This document shows positions 20,034 to 30,392 of a stretch of 64,000 nucleotides of DNA, in pieces. A model generated the notes under the pieces. That model made no database searches. It was not told the DNA's origin and was given only the letters and a program-made list of their open reading frames with translations. Position 1 is the stretch's first letter. Each line of letters starts with the position of its first letter. The stretch covers positions 62,001 to 126,000 of the forward strand of contig CP091724.1 of NCBI GenBank assembly GCA_022009795.1. Direction: 5' to 3'. The stretch comes from Anaerotruncus sp. (lineage in GTDB: Bacteria; Bacillota; Clostridia; Oscillospirales; Acutalibacteraceae). Position numbers and translations under genes: made by a program.

Positions 20034-20165
20034 CAAGCAGCCCCTCCGGTGGAGCTGCTTGAAAACAAGCAATGCGAGGTTAAACTGGCGGCAGCGATTT
20101 TTCAGTCGGCAATCCGACAGGCGGCCCTTATAGGGCCTGTGCAAATCGCCGGTTTATGATTGCTT
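20034..20165 (-). ncRNA. Candidate structured non-coding RNA with terminator
   Basis: Read on the minus strand, AAAAGCAAT (about 20165) pairs with ATTGCTTGTTTT, then AAAC with GTTT, then GCGATTT with AAATCGC, forming a long interrupted rod. The rod is closed by two side-by-side hairpins: ACAG-GCCCT-ATA-AGGGC..CTGT and GTCGG-ATTG-CCGAC. Immediately after it AAGCAGC..GCTGCTT (20034-20060) is followed by GTTTTTG on the minus strand, a terminator. The element lies 50 bases after the stop of the export operon's last gene and before no minus-strand gene for 5 kb, so it is more likely a stand-alone or 3-prime-UTR RNA than a riboswitch. No known family recognised. A plus-strand origin is not excluded because the rod is followed by T runs there too. 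Confidence 0.5.
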
Positions 20166-20215
20166 TTGCCTTTTTGCCTCGTGTTAGAACTTTTAGGCGC
20201 GGCACTTTCGGCTGA

Positions 20216-21183
20216 TTACAGCCTCAGTTCATCCTCTTTGCGCTGCTTTCTTGCTCTGATTGCCGTTGGAATTCCCCAGCCGCAAAGTCCTCCGGCAGCG
20301 GCGCCGCAAAGAGCAAACAACCACCAAAGCGGATTTTTCTTTTCTTTCTTTTCCGTTTCATCTGCGTTGGTTTCCTGCGGCTTTTCTTCAATAGAGGTGC
20401 TGATTTCCGCCGTTTTTTCAACGCTTTCGCCAAGCTCGTTTTCGCAGTAAATCTTTATTGTGCCTGTTGCGTTGCCAAGCTTGTCGGCTGATATTCTCAG
20501 ATTTAGATTTGCGCTTTTGCTTTCGCCTGCGGCAATGTCGCCGACGAAAAACCGTGCCGCCCGAATTCATTGAATCGGATTCAAAGTCTATTTTGCAGTT
20601 TGAAATTTTGCCTTTTCCCGTGTTCATAAGATTAAGGGCAAGAGTTTGTGTGTCGCCCTGATAAACGCTTGCGGGCAGCTGCGCGCTTGAAAAATCAAGC
20701 TCTGCCGGCTGGGAAACGGTGATCGGCAGGCTGTCGCTTGCCGAATAAGAAGTGCCGTATTCATCCTCATATTCTGAAGCAATTGCAATTTTGTGAATTC
20801 CTGCCTGTGCCGCTTTTGTTGCGGTTATTTCAAGATTCCATGTGTATGTGCCGCCGGCCTTAACGGATTGCACATATTGAGTGCCCGTGCCGTTGATTAT
20901 GATTTCGCCGCTGTCCTCGGAAGCGGAAAGCTTGATGTTTTGAATTTTTTTATCCTTGCTTTGGTTTTTTATTGTAACCTTTAATGTGCTTTTACCGCTT
21001 GGCGTTATGTTGCCGCCGGTGTCGTAAGCAGTAACCATAAATCTGGGATTCGATGTATTCTGCTTTTTCCTCGGTTTGTGATTCCGCTTCGGTCGGTGCC
21101 TCATAATCATCTGCGGCAAATGCGGGAAACGCCGCAATTAAGCAAAGTAAAAATGCCAGTAAAATTGCTGAAATTCTTTTCAT
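20216..21183 (-). CDS. Exported membrane-anchored beta-sandwich protein, frameshifted
   Basis: About 322 residues. Signal peptide (KRISAILLAFLLCLIAAFP then AFA), an acidic Glu/Thr linker, two Ig/CARDB-like repeats (GGNITPSGKSTLKVTIKNQS, then VYQGDTQTLALNLMNTGKGK), a Glu/Lys-rich segment, and a C-terminal transmembrane helix with flanking WW and basic tail (NPLWWLFALCGAAAGGLCG, RARKQRKED). It thus presents repeats outside the cell. SD AAGGAGG. Third gene of the operon with the ABC ATPase and permease, 11 bases downstream of the permease; similar S-layer-like proteins often accompany FtsX-type exporters. Frames change near 21050 and 20545. Confidence 0.75.
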
Positions 21184-21194
21184 ATTCTGCCTCC

Positions 21195-24040
21195 TTATAA
21201 TTCTCTTATATTGTCTATAATGCTGTTTTTAGTTTCTTTGCGGATTTTCGATGCCAGGTTTACGGAGCAAATTATAAACAGCAGTACGCAGGCACTGAGT
21301 GTTTGCCAAATTTCAAAGCCCAGCAGCATGGATTGCATTTCCCCGTGTGCCTGTGCAAACATGCTCAGGAAAACAATCAAATATGCTCCGAAGCCTGCCG
21401 CACAGCCCCATATAAACATGGAAAGAAATCGCAGGATATATGATTTTGCAATCAAAGAATGAGTTGCGCCGACTGCACGCATTGTGCCTATCGCTCGCTT
21501 GCCCTCTCGAATTTCGCCGCTGAGGTGGCTGTTTATAACGCCGGCACTGATGCTGAGCATCAAGATAATAACCGAAAGCAAAGCGGTCAGCGTGGCATTA
21601 TAGTTGCTCCTTGTTTCCTGCACAAAATCATAATTTGAATAGATGCTCGGATTTTCAATGCCGCTTGCCGCTGCAATGTCATTGAGCATGGCGGTTATTT
21701 CTTTGTTTGCCTCCGGTGTGCATTCTTCTTTCAAATATGCGTAAGCGTTTTTTTGTAAGGCAGGTTTGGAAGATAATTTCTTATTCCCGCCATTGTTGTT
21801 ATTATTGTTATCGGCGAGGATTCCATGCCTTTTTCAATTGGAATGTTGCAGTTTTCCGGCAATTCGCTGATTATTGTGCCGATTGTGAATTCCTTTTCCG
21901 TTTTTTTGCAGTCGGACGGATATTCTGCGGTTAGCTTTTCCGGATCTTCGTTTGAAGATATAAATGCAAGCTTTAATTTGTCTCCAACAGAAAAAGTCTC
22001 TTTCTGCGGTTTTTAAGCAAATGCATTCTTTCGCTTTCCTGCTTTTTTTATAAAGTCTGTGCTTTCGGTGTATTCGGAAGCGGTTGATTCTATTTTTTTC
22101 AATTGCATATCCTATTTCCTTGGGCGCAATCACCATAACCTCGTTTCCCGAATCCATGGCAGCTTCGTTCGGCGCACCGCTTTCGGCATATTTTGCAAGC
22201 ATTTCAATTCCCGCATAATCCATAATGGCAACATTTATATTTACCGAATTGCTTGATAAACCGAATTGCTGCTTTGCATCTGCGCATTTATCGGAAATTG
22301 CTTTGGTGAGCACCGAATTTAAATTTGCTTTATCTGCAATTATTTTTATCCGCATAAGCGCCGATTTCATCGTAAGAGCCATTGTCAAACGCAATATCAA
22401 GCGGGCGGCCGTATGCGGTTGTAATATAGTCCGAAAGCATTGAGTCGCTTTCCAAAAAAACGCATTGCAGCTTGCACAGCCGTAGGCTTCTTTTATATAG
22501 GGGGATGATTGAAGCCTGGCAATGCCGGATGAGCTTATGCCTTTTTCATATGCCGGGAAATTAACCGAGCCTGAATATATTGAATAAGATGAAATGTTTA
22601 GCGAATAATCGTAGCCCGGGTCGTAATTGAATTGTGTTTGTTTAAGCCATGAAAAGCCCATGCAGGAGATGAAAACGGTTATTGCCAAAAATAAGCTTAC
22701 TCCAACCTGCTTTTTTCTGTTGAAAAGCATATCTCTTTGCGCCAGCAGGCTTGCCGTGTTAAAGCTCTTTTTGGTTTTTATGTGCTTTGTTTTAACCTTG
22801 CGTGTCTTTTCAACATCCCTGATTGATTGCACGGGTGAGATCCGAGTGGCAGAGGAAAGCGGTATAGATGCCGCAATCAAAACGCATATAATGCTGAATA
22901 CTCCGCCTGCGGCAAGCACTGCGAAATTTGGAATAAATACAAAAATTTTTCACCAAGCAAAGAAATTATTCCCTTAACCGCAAAAAAATGAAACGGCAAG
23001 GCTTGCGGGAACGCAAATCAGAGTTAAAAATTGTTGATTCTCTGCCGTATATGCTTATGATTTGCCGCTTTGTTGCGCCAACCGTGCGCAGCATGCCTAT
23101 CTGCTGCTTTCTGTCGTTCAAATTAGTGCCGAATGCATTAACTATTCCAACGCAGGAGGCAACCATCAAAACCGCTGCAAGCAGTGCCGCAAGGGCAACC
23201 GTTTGCACCATTGAACTGTTTCCTTCGTCATAAGAAGAAAGCGTTGATAAAAACGAATCGGGCAGTGTGATTATTCTTGAATCCTCGCCGCCGTTCTTGC
23301 TCAGTAAATCGTGCAGTTTTGAATAATTGTCGTAATCGTTTTTTCTGTTTCCGTAGTCAAATTTTGTGTAAAGCGCAAGCTTTTCTTTGCCTCCGGGGGC
23401 TGCTTGAGCGCCGCTGTAAACATAACCCGATTGCAGATTATCTTTTCTTATATCATATCCGTTTGAAATGTTTGTGAATTTGTTTTGCGCAATGCCGCAA
23501 AGGGTATAGGTCTTTTCAATCGGTGTTTGCAGGTAATCTTCCGCGCTGTTTGGGGTGTAAACATTCAGTGTGATTTGGTCGCCGATTTTTGCATCTTCAA
23601 GCCCCAGGCGCAAAAGCGAAGCTTTTTCAAGCAAAAAGCTCGCCATCTGCTTCCGGGTATTTGCCTTCCAAAAGCTTTATGCTTGCAAAATCAAGCCCCT
23701 TGTCATCAAGCCTTGCGATTGCAACACCGTTGTTTGTGCCGGAAACATCATTGCAGGCATAGCCTGTTATATAAGACAAGCCGTATTCGCCTATCAGCTC
23801 TGAATCGTCAAGCACGGAAACGGTTTCTTTGCCGAGATTGTATATAACCATGTTTTCCTTGCCGTACATATCAATGTTTCTTTGCTTAAGCGAAGAAACA
23901 AGCGTTGAAGCAAAAAACAGTATGCTGCTTCCGAAAGACATGGCAAGTATTATGCTTATTATCATTGTGATGTATTGCCGCCTGCGCACCTTTAGGTTGC
24001 TGCCGGCAATGGTGTTAACCGTCAGTTTTCTTTTTTTCAA
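21195..24040 (-). CDS. ABC exporter permease with two FtsX domains, frameshifted
   Basis: About 948 residues when joined across shifts near 23640, 22975-22950, 22445, 22340, 22100, 22015 and 21750. Order: N-terminal helix (RRRQYITMIISIILAMSFGS), a large extracytoplasmic domain, a first FtsX block with NDRKQQIGMLRTVGATKRQI, a central region (SLLAQRDMLFNRKKQVGVSL), a second extracytoplasmic domain, and a second FtsX block with EIREGKRAIGTMRAVGATHS. Duplicate FtsX domains and a partner ATPase fit the MacB/BceB-like exporters for peptides, lipids or antibiotics. Start TTG at 24040 lies three bases after the ATPase stop. Confidence 0.88.
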
Positions 24041-24043
24041 GGC

Positions 24044-24760
24044 TCACACCTCCGCAACAGATGCTTTCACAACAGGGGCGGCAATTCCTTTGCTGTCTGA
24101 AACTATTATGCCGTCCTCAATGGTCAGCACTCTTTCCGCCTGCTCTGCAACATGCAAATCATGAGTGACGAGAATAAGCGTTGTGCCGTATTTTGAGGCT
24201 GTTTCGCTGAGCAAGGAAAGCACCTCTCTGCCGCTCTTGCCGTCCAAATTGCCCGTTGGTTCGTCTGCAAAAAGAATGGATGGCTTGTTTGCGAGCGCAC
24301 GGGCTATGGCAATTCTTTGCTGCTGACCGCCGCTCATGGCAGACGGCAAATGATCTATTCTGTTTGAAATTCCAAGCGTTTTTACAATGTCGTTTAAATA
24401 TTCCTCGTCGGGCTTCTTCTTATCAAGCATTACCGGCAAAAGAATGTTTTCGTATCCCGTAAGCTCCTGCACAAGATTATAGGATTGAAACACAAAGCCG
24501 AATCTTCTGCGGCGAAGAATGGATAATTGATCGTCTGAAAATTTGCCAAGCGATTTTCCGTCATATATAACCTCACCGGAGGTGGGGTATTCAAGGCTTG
24601 AAAGCATATGAATAAAGGTTGATTTGCCTGAACCGCTTGGCCCCGTAACTGCGCAAAACTCGCCTTTTTCAAAGCAAACGGAAATGTTGTTTACTGCTTT
24701 AACGGTGTTGTCTCCGCTGATATATTCCTTTGTTAAGTTTTTGCATTCAATTATGTTCAT
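24044..24760 (-). CDS. ABC exporter ATP-binding protein (LolD/MacB/BceA class)
   Basis: 238 residues, intact. Walker A GPSGSGKST, Q-loop in GFVFQSYNL, signature MSGGQQQR, Walker B ILFADEPTGNLD, H-loop VTHD. The TGNLD ending after Walker B and the ECKNLTKEY opening are typical of the MacB/LolD/BceA class, which works with FtsX permeases as in this operon. First gene of a three-gene minus-strand operon with direct TTAAG repeats upstream. No histidine kinase or response regulator lies nearby. Confidence 0.95.
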   Translation of the reverse strand: MNIIECKNLTKEYISGDNTVKAVNNISVCFEKGEFCAVTGPSGSGKSTFIHMLSSLEYPTSGEVIYDGKSLGKFSDDQLSILRRRRFGFVFQSYNLVQELTGYENILLPVMLDKKKPDEEYLNDIVKTLGISNRIDHLPSAMSGGQQQRIAIARALANKPSILFADEPTGNLDGKSGREVLSLLSETASKYGTTLILVTHDLHVAEQAERVLTIEDGIIVSDSKGIAAPVVKASVAEV

Positions 24761-24807
24761 GGGAAAATTCTCCTTATTTGTTTCTAACCTTATAATAACA
24801 CAGTATT

Positions 24808-24835
24808 CTTAAGTTTGCCTTAATTTAATCTTAAG
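24808..24835 (-). promoter_or_regulatory. Triple direct repeat upstream of the export operon
   Basis: CTTAA occurs three times with exact 11-base spacing (plus-strand positions 24808, 24819 and 24830; two are CTTAAG). Eleven-base direct repeats on one DNA face are typical for OmpR/PhoB-class response regulators. It lies 48-75 bases upstream of the ATPase start, where an activator would sit. Confidence 0.6.
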
Positions 24836-25046
24836 ATTTCGTAAGGAAGGATTTTTTTCGCTGCGGTTTTTGCGCCTTAAAAAGTGTGCTTTTTCTCCTG
24901 CTTAATTCAAATAAATATTGCATATTATATATTTCTATGCTAAATTAAAAATCAGAGGCCGCGATATATTTTGCGAGCATGAAAAGCGAATTTTTGCTTG
25001 TGCTCAAGGGCTTTAAACACGGCGGTCGGAAAGGTTTGGGTTTTAT

Positions 25047-25604
25047 ATGAAAATCGCAATTATAATCATTGTGGCGGTTGTTGTGCTTATTGCGCTTTAT
25101 ATCGTTTCGGCATACAATTCGCTTGTTAAGCTCAGAAATTCCGTGGAGGAGGCTTTTGCCACCATGGATGTTTATTTAAAGAAAAGATGGGATTTGATTC
25201 CCAATATTGTGGCTTCCGTTAAGGGCTATGCAAAGCACGAAGCCGAAACCTTGCAAAATGTTATTGCCGCAAGAAACGGCAATTATTCAAATATGACGGC
25301 AGAGCAAAAGATTTCCGCCGACAGCGAACTCACAAGGGCGCTCGGCAGCATAAATGCGGTGGCGGAGCGTTATCCGGAGCTTAAGGCAAATCAAAACTTT
25401 CTCGATTTAAACGAGCAGCTTAAAAAGAACGAGGAAGATATCGCAAACGCAAGAAAATACTACAATGCCGTTGTTAAAAAATACAACAATAAAACGCAGC
25501 TGTTCCCGTCCTCAATAGTGGCCTCAATGTTTAAATTTGAGAAAAAGCAGATGTTTAATATTGAAAAGCCCGAGGAAAAAGAGGCAGTAAAGGTGGAATT
25601 TTAA
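25047..25604 (+). CDS. LemA family protein
   Basis: 185 residues, intact. One N-terminal membrane helix (KIAIIIIVAVVVLIALYIV) is followed by a four-helix LemA domain with YNSLVKLRNSVEEAFATMDV, YLKKRWDLIPNIVASVKGYA, RYPELKANQNFLDL, ARKYYNAVVKKYN and LFPSSIVA, all family hallmarks. The biochemical role is not established. The stop TAA overlaps the ATG of the DUF2207 gene (TAATG), a common LemA/DUF2207 pairing. Confidence 0.95.
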   Translation: MKIAIIIIVAVVVLIALYIVSAYNSLVKLRNSVEEAFATMDVYLKKRWDLIPNIVASVKGYAKHEAETLQNVIAARNGNYSNMTAEQKISADSELTRALGSINAVAERYPELKANQNFLDLNEQLKKNEEDIANARKYYNAVVKKYNNKTQLFPSSIVASMFKFEKKQMFNIEKPEEKEAVKVEF

Positions 25605-27337
25605 TGCCGTTTTTTAAAAGGATTTTTGCCGCGATTGCGGCGCTGATGGCGGTTTTTGCTTTTGCCTCTCCCGCATATGCCGCCGAGGAGGATAAGCCTT
25701 ATTATTTTTTTCTCACTACGACGTGCAAAATGCAGGTGGAGGAAAAACAACACCTATCATATCACGGAATATATTTCCGCGAATTTTTAACGAATATCGC
25801 CACGGAATTATAAGAAATATACCCTATAAAAAAACACGGTTCGGCGGGCAGACGGTTCTTCTGCTTCCGTCAGGGCGAAAATAAAAAATGTCAGGTGCAA
25901 CGAGGATTTTTCAAAATCCTATTCAAACGGCGGGCTCTCGCTCCAAATCGGCGATGAAAACGAAACCGTGATAGGCGCGGTTAATTATGTGATTTCGTAT
26001 GATTATGTTTTGGGAGCGGACACACTTGACGATGCCGATGAATTTTATTACAACATAATCGGCACGGAGTGGGATACATATATTGAGGACGCTTCGTTCA
26101 CAATCACAATGCCCAAGGAATTTGATTCGGATAAGCTCGGGTTTTCAACCGGGTCTTACGGTGCGGAGGGCACAACGAATATTTCCTATTCTGCAGAGGG
26201 AAACACAATCACTGGCAAGATTTTGCGCACGCTTTATCCATATGAGGGCGTTACTGCGCGCCTTGAACTGCCGAACGGCTATTTTGTGTTTAACGAGAAA
26301 GCGGAATACGGCAGGCTTGCCGCAATCGGCGTGCTTGCGCTTTTTGCCGCTTTGTTCACCGTTTTTGCATGGGTTAAATTCGGCAGGGATAAAAAGATGC
26401 TCGATATAGTTGAATTTTACCCGCCCGAAAATATGAATTGCGTTGAGCTTGCATATTGGTATAAGGGCTCTGCGTCGAGCAAGGATGTTGTGCCGCTTCT
26501 TATTGAATTGGCAAACGAGGGCTATATAGAAATTGAGGAAAACGCCGCGGATTCGATGAACTCGAATTATGCCGTGGCTCGCCTTAAAGAATATGACGGA
26601 ACGGACGAGGATAAAAAGCGTTTCTTTAACGCGCTGTTCCAAAGCGGCAAAAGTAAAATTTACCGCGCTGATATGGAAGGCTCGATTTGCGATGTGATCG
26701 GCTTTATTGCGGATAAATATAATATGCTTGATAAACACAGCAGAGTGTTTGCTTCAAATTCGATTGTTATGCGAATAATGTGTTGGGTTGTTTGCGCGCT
26801 TTGCATTTTCGGCCAAATTCTTATTTGTAATGCCTGCTTCTATCAGGCGCGTTTCGCTGTTTTGGCGTGCTCGATTGCAGTCACCGCTGCGGCTGCCGGC
26901 TTTGCGTTTTTTGTTCGCCGCAGAACGGATGAGGGAGCCAGAATAAAGCAGCAAATTCACGGCTTTAAAATGTTTCTTGAAACGGCGGAAAAAGAAAAGC
27001 TGGAGCAGCTTGTGTTTGAAGATCCTAAATATTTTTATAATATTTTGCCCTATGCCTATGTGCTCGGCGTTTCGGATAAATGGATTAAAAAGTTTGAAAG
27101 CATAGCGGTTGCTCCGCCGCAATGGTACAGAGGAGCTTATACATATAATAATGTAATGCTTTGGCACTTTGTGGATTCCACAATGCGCAGCGCAACAAAC
27201 GCAATGCTCACGCCTCCCTCCGGAGAGGGCTTCGGCGGAAAAAGGCGGTTCGTCATTCGGCGGCGGCTCGTTTATCGGCGGGGGCGGCGGATTTTTCCGG
27301 CGGCGGTGTCGGCGGCGGAGGCGGAAGCAGTTGGTAA
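25604..27337 (+). CDS. DUF2207 membrane protein, frameshifted
   Basis: Nominal 577 residues. Signal peptide (FFKRIFAAIAALMAVFAFA), an extracytoplasmic beta domain, a transmembrane helix (LAAIGVLALFAALFTVFAWV), a cytosolic segment starting with PPENMNCVELAYWYKG (the DUF2207 hallmark), two further helices, then a Gly-rich C terminus ending GGGGGSSW. Frames change near 25710, 25760, 25870 and 27240. Role unknown; it probably works with LemA in the membrane. Confidence 0.88.
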
Positions 27338-27376
27338 GTGTGTTTGAAACAGCTTAAACAATTTGGAAGGAAAACA

Positions 27377-27559
27377 ATGCCTAAAAATCAAAGATTTGAA
27401 GTGATCTATTCACAGGGAACAATCACAGCCACGGAAATTTGGGCAGACAGGGAAACCGGCGTTAATTACTTATATCATGCTGCCGGTTATTCCGGCGGTT
27501 TAACACCTCTGTTAAACAGCAACGGAAATCCTATTATTTCAAAAATCGAAAAAGAGTAA
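27377..27559 (+). CDS. DUF6440-like small protein
   Basis: 60 residues, intact. The sequence RFEVIYSQG, then WADRETGVNYLYHAAGYSGG and LTPLLNSNGNPII, matches small proteins grouped as DUF6440 in Firmicutes; no function is known. ATG at 27377 follows GGAAGGAAAAC. Seven bases separate its stop from the phosphatase start, so the two may be one unit. Confidence 0.75.
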   Translation: MPKNQRFEVIYSQGTITATEIWADRETGVNYLYHAAGYSGGLTPLLNSNGNPIISKIEKE

Positions 27560-27565
27560 TCGTAT

Positions 27566-28035
27566 ATGATAAAAATAATGTTTGTTTGCCACGGCAATAT
27601 TTGCCGTTCGCCAATGGCCGAATTTGTGCTGAAAGATATGGTTAAGCAAAAAGGCTTGCAAAAAGATTTTATGATTTGCTCAAGTGCAACAAGCACGGAG
27701 GAAATTTTCAACGGAGTCGGAAACCCCGTTTATCCGCCTGCAAAAGCCGTGCTTGAGGCACATGGCATTTGTTTAAGCGGCAAGCGTGCCGTGCAGCTTA
27801 AAAGCAAGCGACTATGATAAATACGATTTGTTCATCGGTATGGACAGCGCTAATATTAAAAAAATATGAATCGCATTTTTAGGCGGCGATAAATCGGGCA
27901 AAAATTCATAAGTTGCTTGAATACGCAAACAGCCCCGCCGATGTGTCTGATCCGTGGTACACACGGGACTTTAACCGTTGCTATAATGATATTTATAAAG
28001 GCTGCAAGGCGTTGCTTGAAGTGCTTGCAAAATAG
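27566..28035 (+). CDS. Low-molecular-weight protein-tyrosine phosphatase, frameshifted
   Basis: About 156 residues, family length. P-loop VCHGNICRSPMAE near the N terminus with catalytic Cys and Arg, and the general-acid loop SDPWYTRDFN near the C terminus (DPW with catalytic Asp). These two elements define cysteine phosphatases of the LMW-PTP/arsenate-reductase fold. Frames change near 27805 and 27860-27900. Bacterial members often act on tyrosine or arginine phosphorylation; the target is unknown. A terminator follows. Confidence 0.93.
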
Positions 28036-28144
28036 GTGCATTTTTTAATTATTTAAATCAACCGAAACAAAAGGTAAAACAGGCACCGAAGATATTAAAG
28101 GCTTGCTTTATGCAGCGCCAAAATTCAAATAAATATAAGAAAAA

Positions 28145-28178
28145 GACACACCGTGCAAGGCGCCGGTGTGCCTTTTTG
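28145..28178. terminator. Bidirectional terminator
   Basis: CACACCG and CGGTGTG enclose a GC-rich loop, with CCTTTTTG on the plus side and TCTTTTTC on the minus side. It separates convergent genes. Confidence 0.75.
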
Positions 28179-28205
28179 TGTGCTTATATTCGGAATGTAT
28201 CCGTT

Positions 28206-28790
28206 TTATTTTTATATTGTATGCCATCACCGTTTGAAAATACTGGGTGCCTATAAATTGCTTGGCATAAACGGTTTCAAAGCCGCTTTTTTCAAATTCC
28301 GGCACAAGCCTGCGTGAAAGGGTTTCGTATAAAACGGCAAAGCCTTCTTTTTCGGATTTTGCCTTGCATTGTGCTATAAGCTCGGCAATATCGGCATTTT
28401 TCCGCCTGCGGAGCGGCATAAATTGTCATCACCCTGCGCTTTGCTTGCTCCGGCAAAAATTATTTCGGATATTTTTTGCACGGTTTCACGGTGAATGAGA
28501 ATGTTGCGGGAATATTTGCTGATCTTCAGCGAAAGACCTTTTTTGCCTTTAAAGCTGAATTTATAAGCTGTTGAATCTATCAGTGTTGCGGCGGCGTTTT
28601 TGCTTTTGCAAAAAAACAATTCGCCGTTTTTTTGCCAAATATTTATGTAGTAGGAAAAAAATATTTGCTTATAAATTTTGCCCTGCCGTTTAAATCCGGG
28701 CAAAGAAACATAAAAATACGGGTCTTTCAAAAGTATTCTTGAAAATTTGGAAACAAGAATTTCTCCGTTTGCCTTTTCAAGGGAACTCAT
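28206..28790 (-). CDS. Unassigned protein, possibly acyltransferase-like, frameshifted
   Basis: About 194 residues. Not recognised with confidence. N-terminal part is basic and beta-rich (SKFSRILLKDPYFYVSLPGF); C-terminal part has VLYETLSRRLVPEFEKSGFE, then AKQFIGTQYFQTVMAYNI, which resembles the last helix-strand of GNAT-type proteins (FEKSGFETV). The frame changes near 28420. The end is placed at 28206 assuming one further A-run error, because continuing the frame runs through the terminator. Confidence 0.5.
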
Positions 28791-28939
28791 ATGCTTAATT
28801 CAGCCTTTCAAAATTACTGATTGAACAGCCAATTAAACTAATAATCGACTATTACATTTATTATGATAATATATTTTTGGCTGATTTTTGCAATCAAATT
28901 ATTTTTTTGAACTTCCATATTGAAATCCGGGTCTTTTTT

Positions 28940-30289
28940 TCAGATTCTTTTTTTAATAATGGCAAACATCAGCGCTGCCAGCACAACGCAGAAAAGGTCT
29001 GCCGCCGGCTGGGCGAATATAATGCCGTTGAATTGAAACAGCGAATTCATAAGGATAACGAGCGGGAAAAACACAACGCCCTGCCTGCCGATTGAGATTA
29101 TAAGGCTGGGCAGCGGCTTTGCCATTGCCTGAAATGCAAAGTTATAGGTGAACATTATGCCGAGGAACGGGCCGGAAATCATAAGTGCTCTTAAAATTTT
29201 AACGCCGTATTCCGTAACCTGCGGGTCGTGCTCGCCGTTGAAAACATTTATGATTTGAGAGGCGAATATCAAATAAAGAATCGAAAGCACGGTGCCTATG
29301 ATAAATGTGCACAGCATGGTGAATTTCATTGTGCCTTTAAGGCGCTTTGCGTTTCGCGCGCCATAGGAGTATCCTATAAGCGGCTGAACGCCCATTCCTA
29401 TGCCCATTTGCACAAATGCAATCAGCATATTAACCTTCATTGCTATTCCGAGTGCGGCAACGGCGGCTTCGCCGTAATCCTTCATATAATTATTGAGCAA
29501 AATGTTTGAAAAGCTCATAAGCAGATTATTTATGGCGGCCGGTATGCCTACGGGGATAACATTTTTCAAAATTCCGTCGCCGAAAGAAAACTTTTTAGGG
29601 TTGCAGGAAAGAATGGAATTGCCCTTGATAAGGTAAAATGCATAATAGACAACGGACGCCAGATTGCCGATAACGGTGGCTATTGCCGCACCGCCTACTC
29701 CCATATCAAGCGCCAAAATCATAATCGGGTCAAGCACAATATTTGTTACCGTGCCTATCATAAGTCCGGTCATTGATTCTTTGGCTGCGCCCTCGCCGCG
29801 CACAAGGTTGCTTGCCGCGATGGAGGTTACGATCATCGGACCGCCGATTGCAATATATTTTTAAATAATCTCTTGAATATTCGGTAACGATTTCGCTTGT
29901 TGAGCCGAGCGCTTTGATAAGCGGGTTGATTGAAAGCAAAATCGCCGCCATGAGCAGCGCGCCGCACACGATGGAGGAAAAAAATCGCAAAAGGAGCTTA
30001 TTTTTTAACTCTGTCTTTCTTTCCCTCGCCCATGGATCTTGCAATATAGGCGCTTCCGCCCACGCCGAAAATGTTGCCGAATGCCACAAAAAACAGAAAA
30101 ACGGGCATGGTAAGCGAAACTGCGGCGGTTGCATTTGTGTTTTTCATAAGGCTCACAAAAATAAGTGTCTGCCATATTATATATAACATTAACTATGCTT
30201 GAAAGCACGCTCGGCAACGCAAGCGCCGCAACGGCTTTAGGTATAGGGTATGATGAAAATATTTTTTCTCTTTTTTCTTTTGATGCCAT
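28940..30289 (-). CDS. MATE-family multidrug/Na+ antiporter, frameshifted
   Basis: About 450 residues, 12 helices, expected to export cationic compounds in exchange for Na+ or H+. Opening YPIPKAVAALALPSVLSSIV and NVIYNMADT is a MATE hallmark, as are MPVFLFFVAFGNIFGVGGSA, ASNLVRGEGAAKESM, GVQPLIGYSYGARNAKRLK in the second half, and GRQGVVFFPLVILM. Shifts near 30165, 30005 and 29860. ATG at 30289 follows GGAAAGGAC. It follows rsmA in the same direction with a gap of about 100 bases. Confidence 0.92.
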
Positions 30290-30392
30290 TATTTTCGTCC
30301 TTTCCTTATATTCGCCGGAATGTAAAAAAATGTTCTCCCGATACAAGCGGAAAACGGCGAGCAAAAAGCGTGCCGCGTTTGTTTTTAATCGG

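Noticed and set aside
19944..20144. Minus-strand reading frame of 66 codons across the structured element
   Set aside because: Composition is unlike a protein, there is no SD, and the region is dominated by RNA-like inverted repeats.
24955..25046. Lysine riboswitch
   Set aside because: An AGAGG-like start is present, but the remaining conserved elements and the roughly 170-base length are missing.
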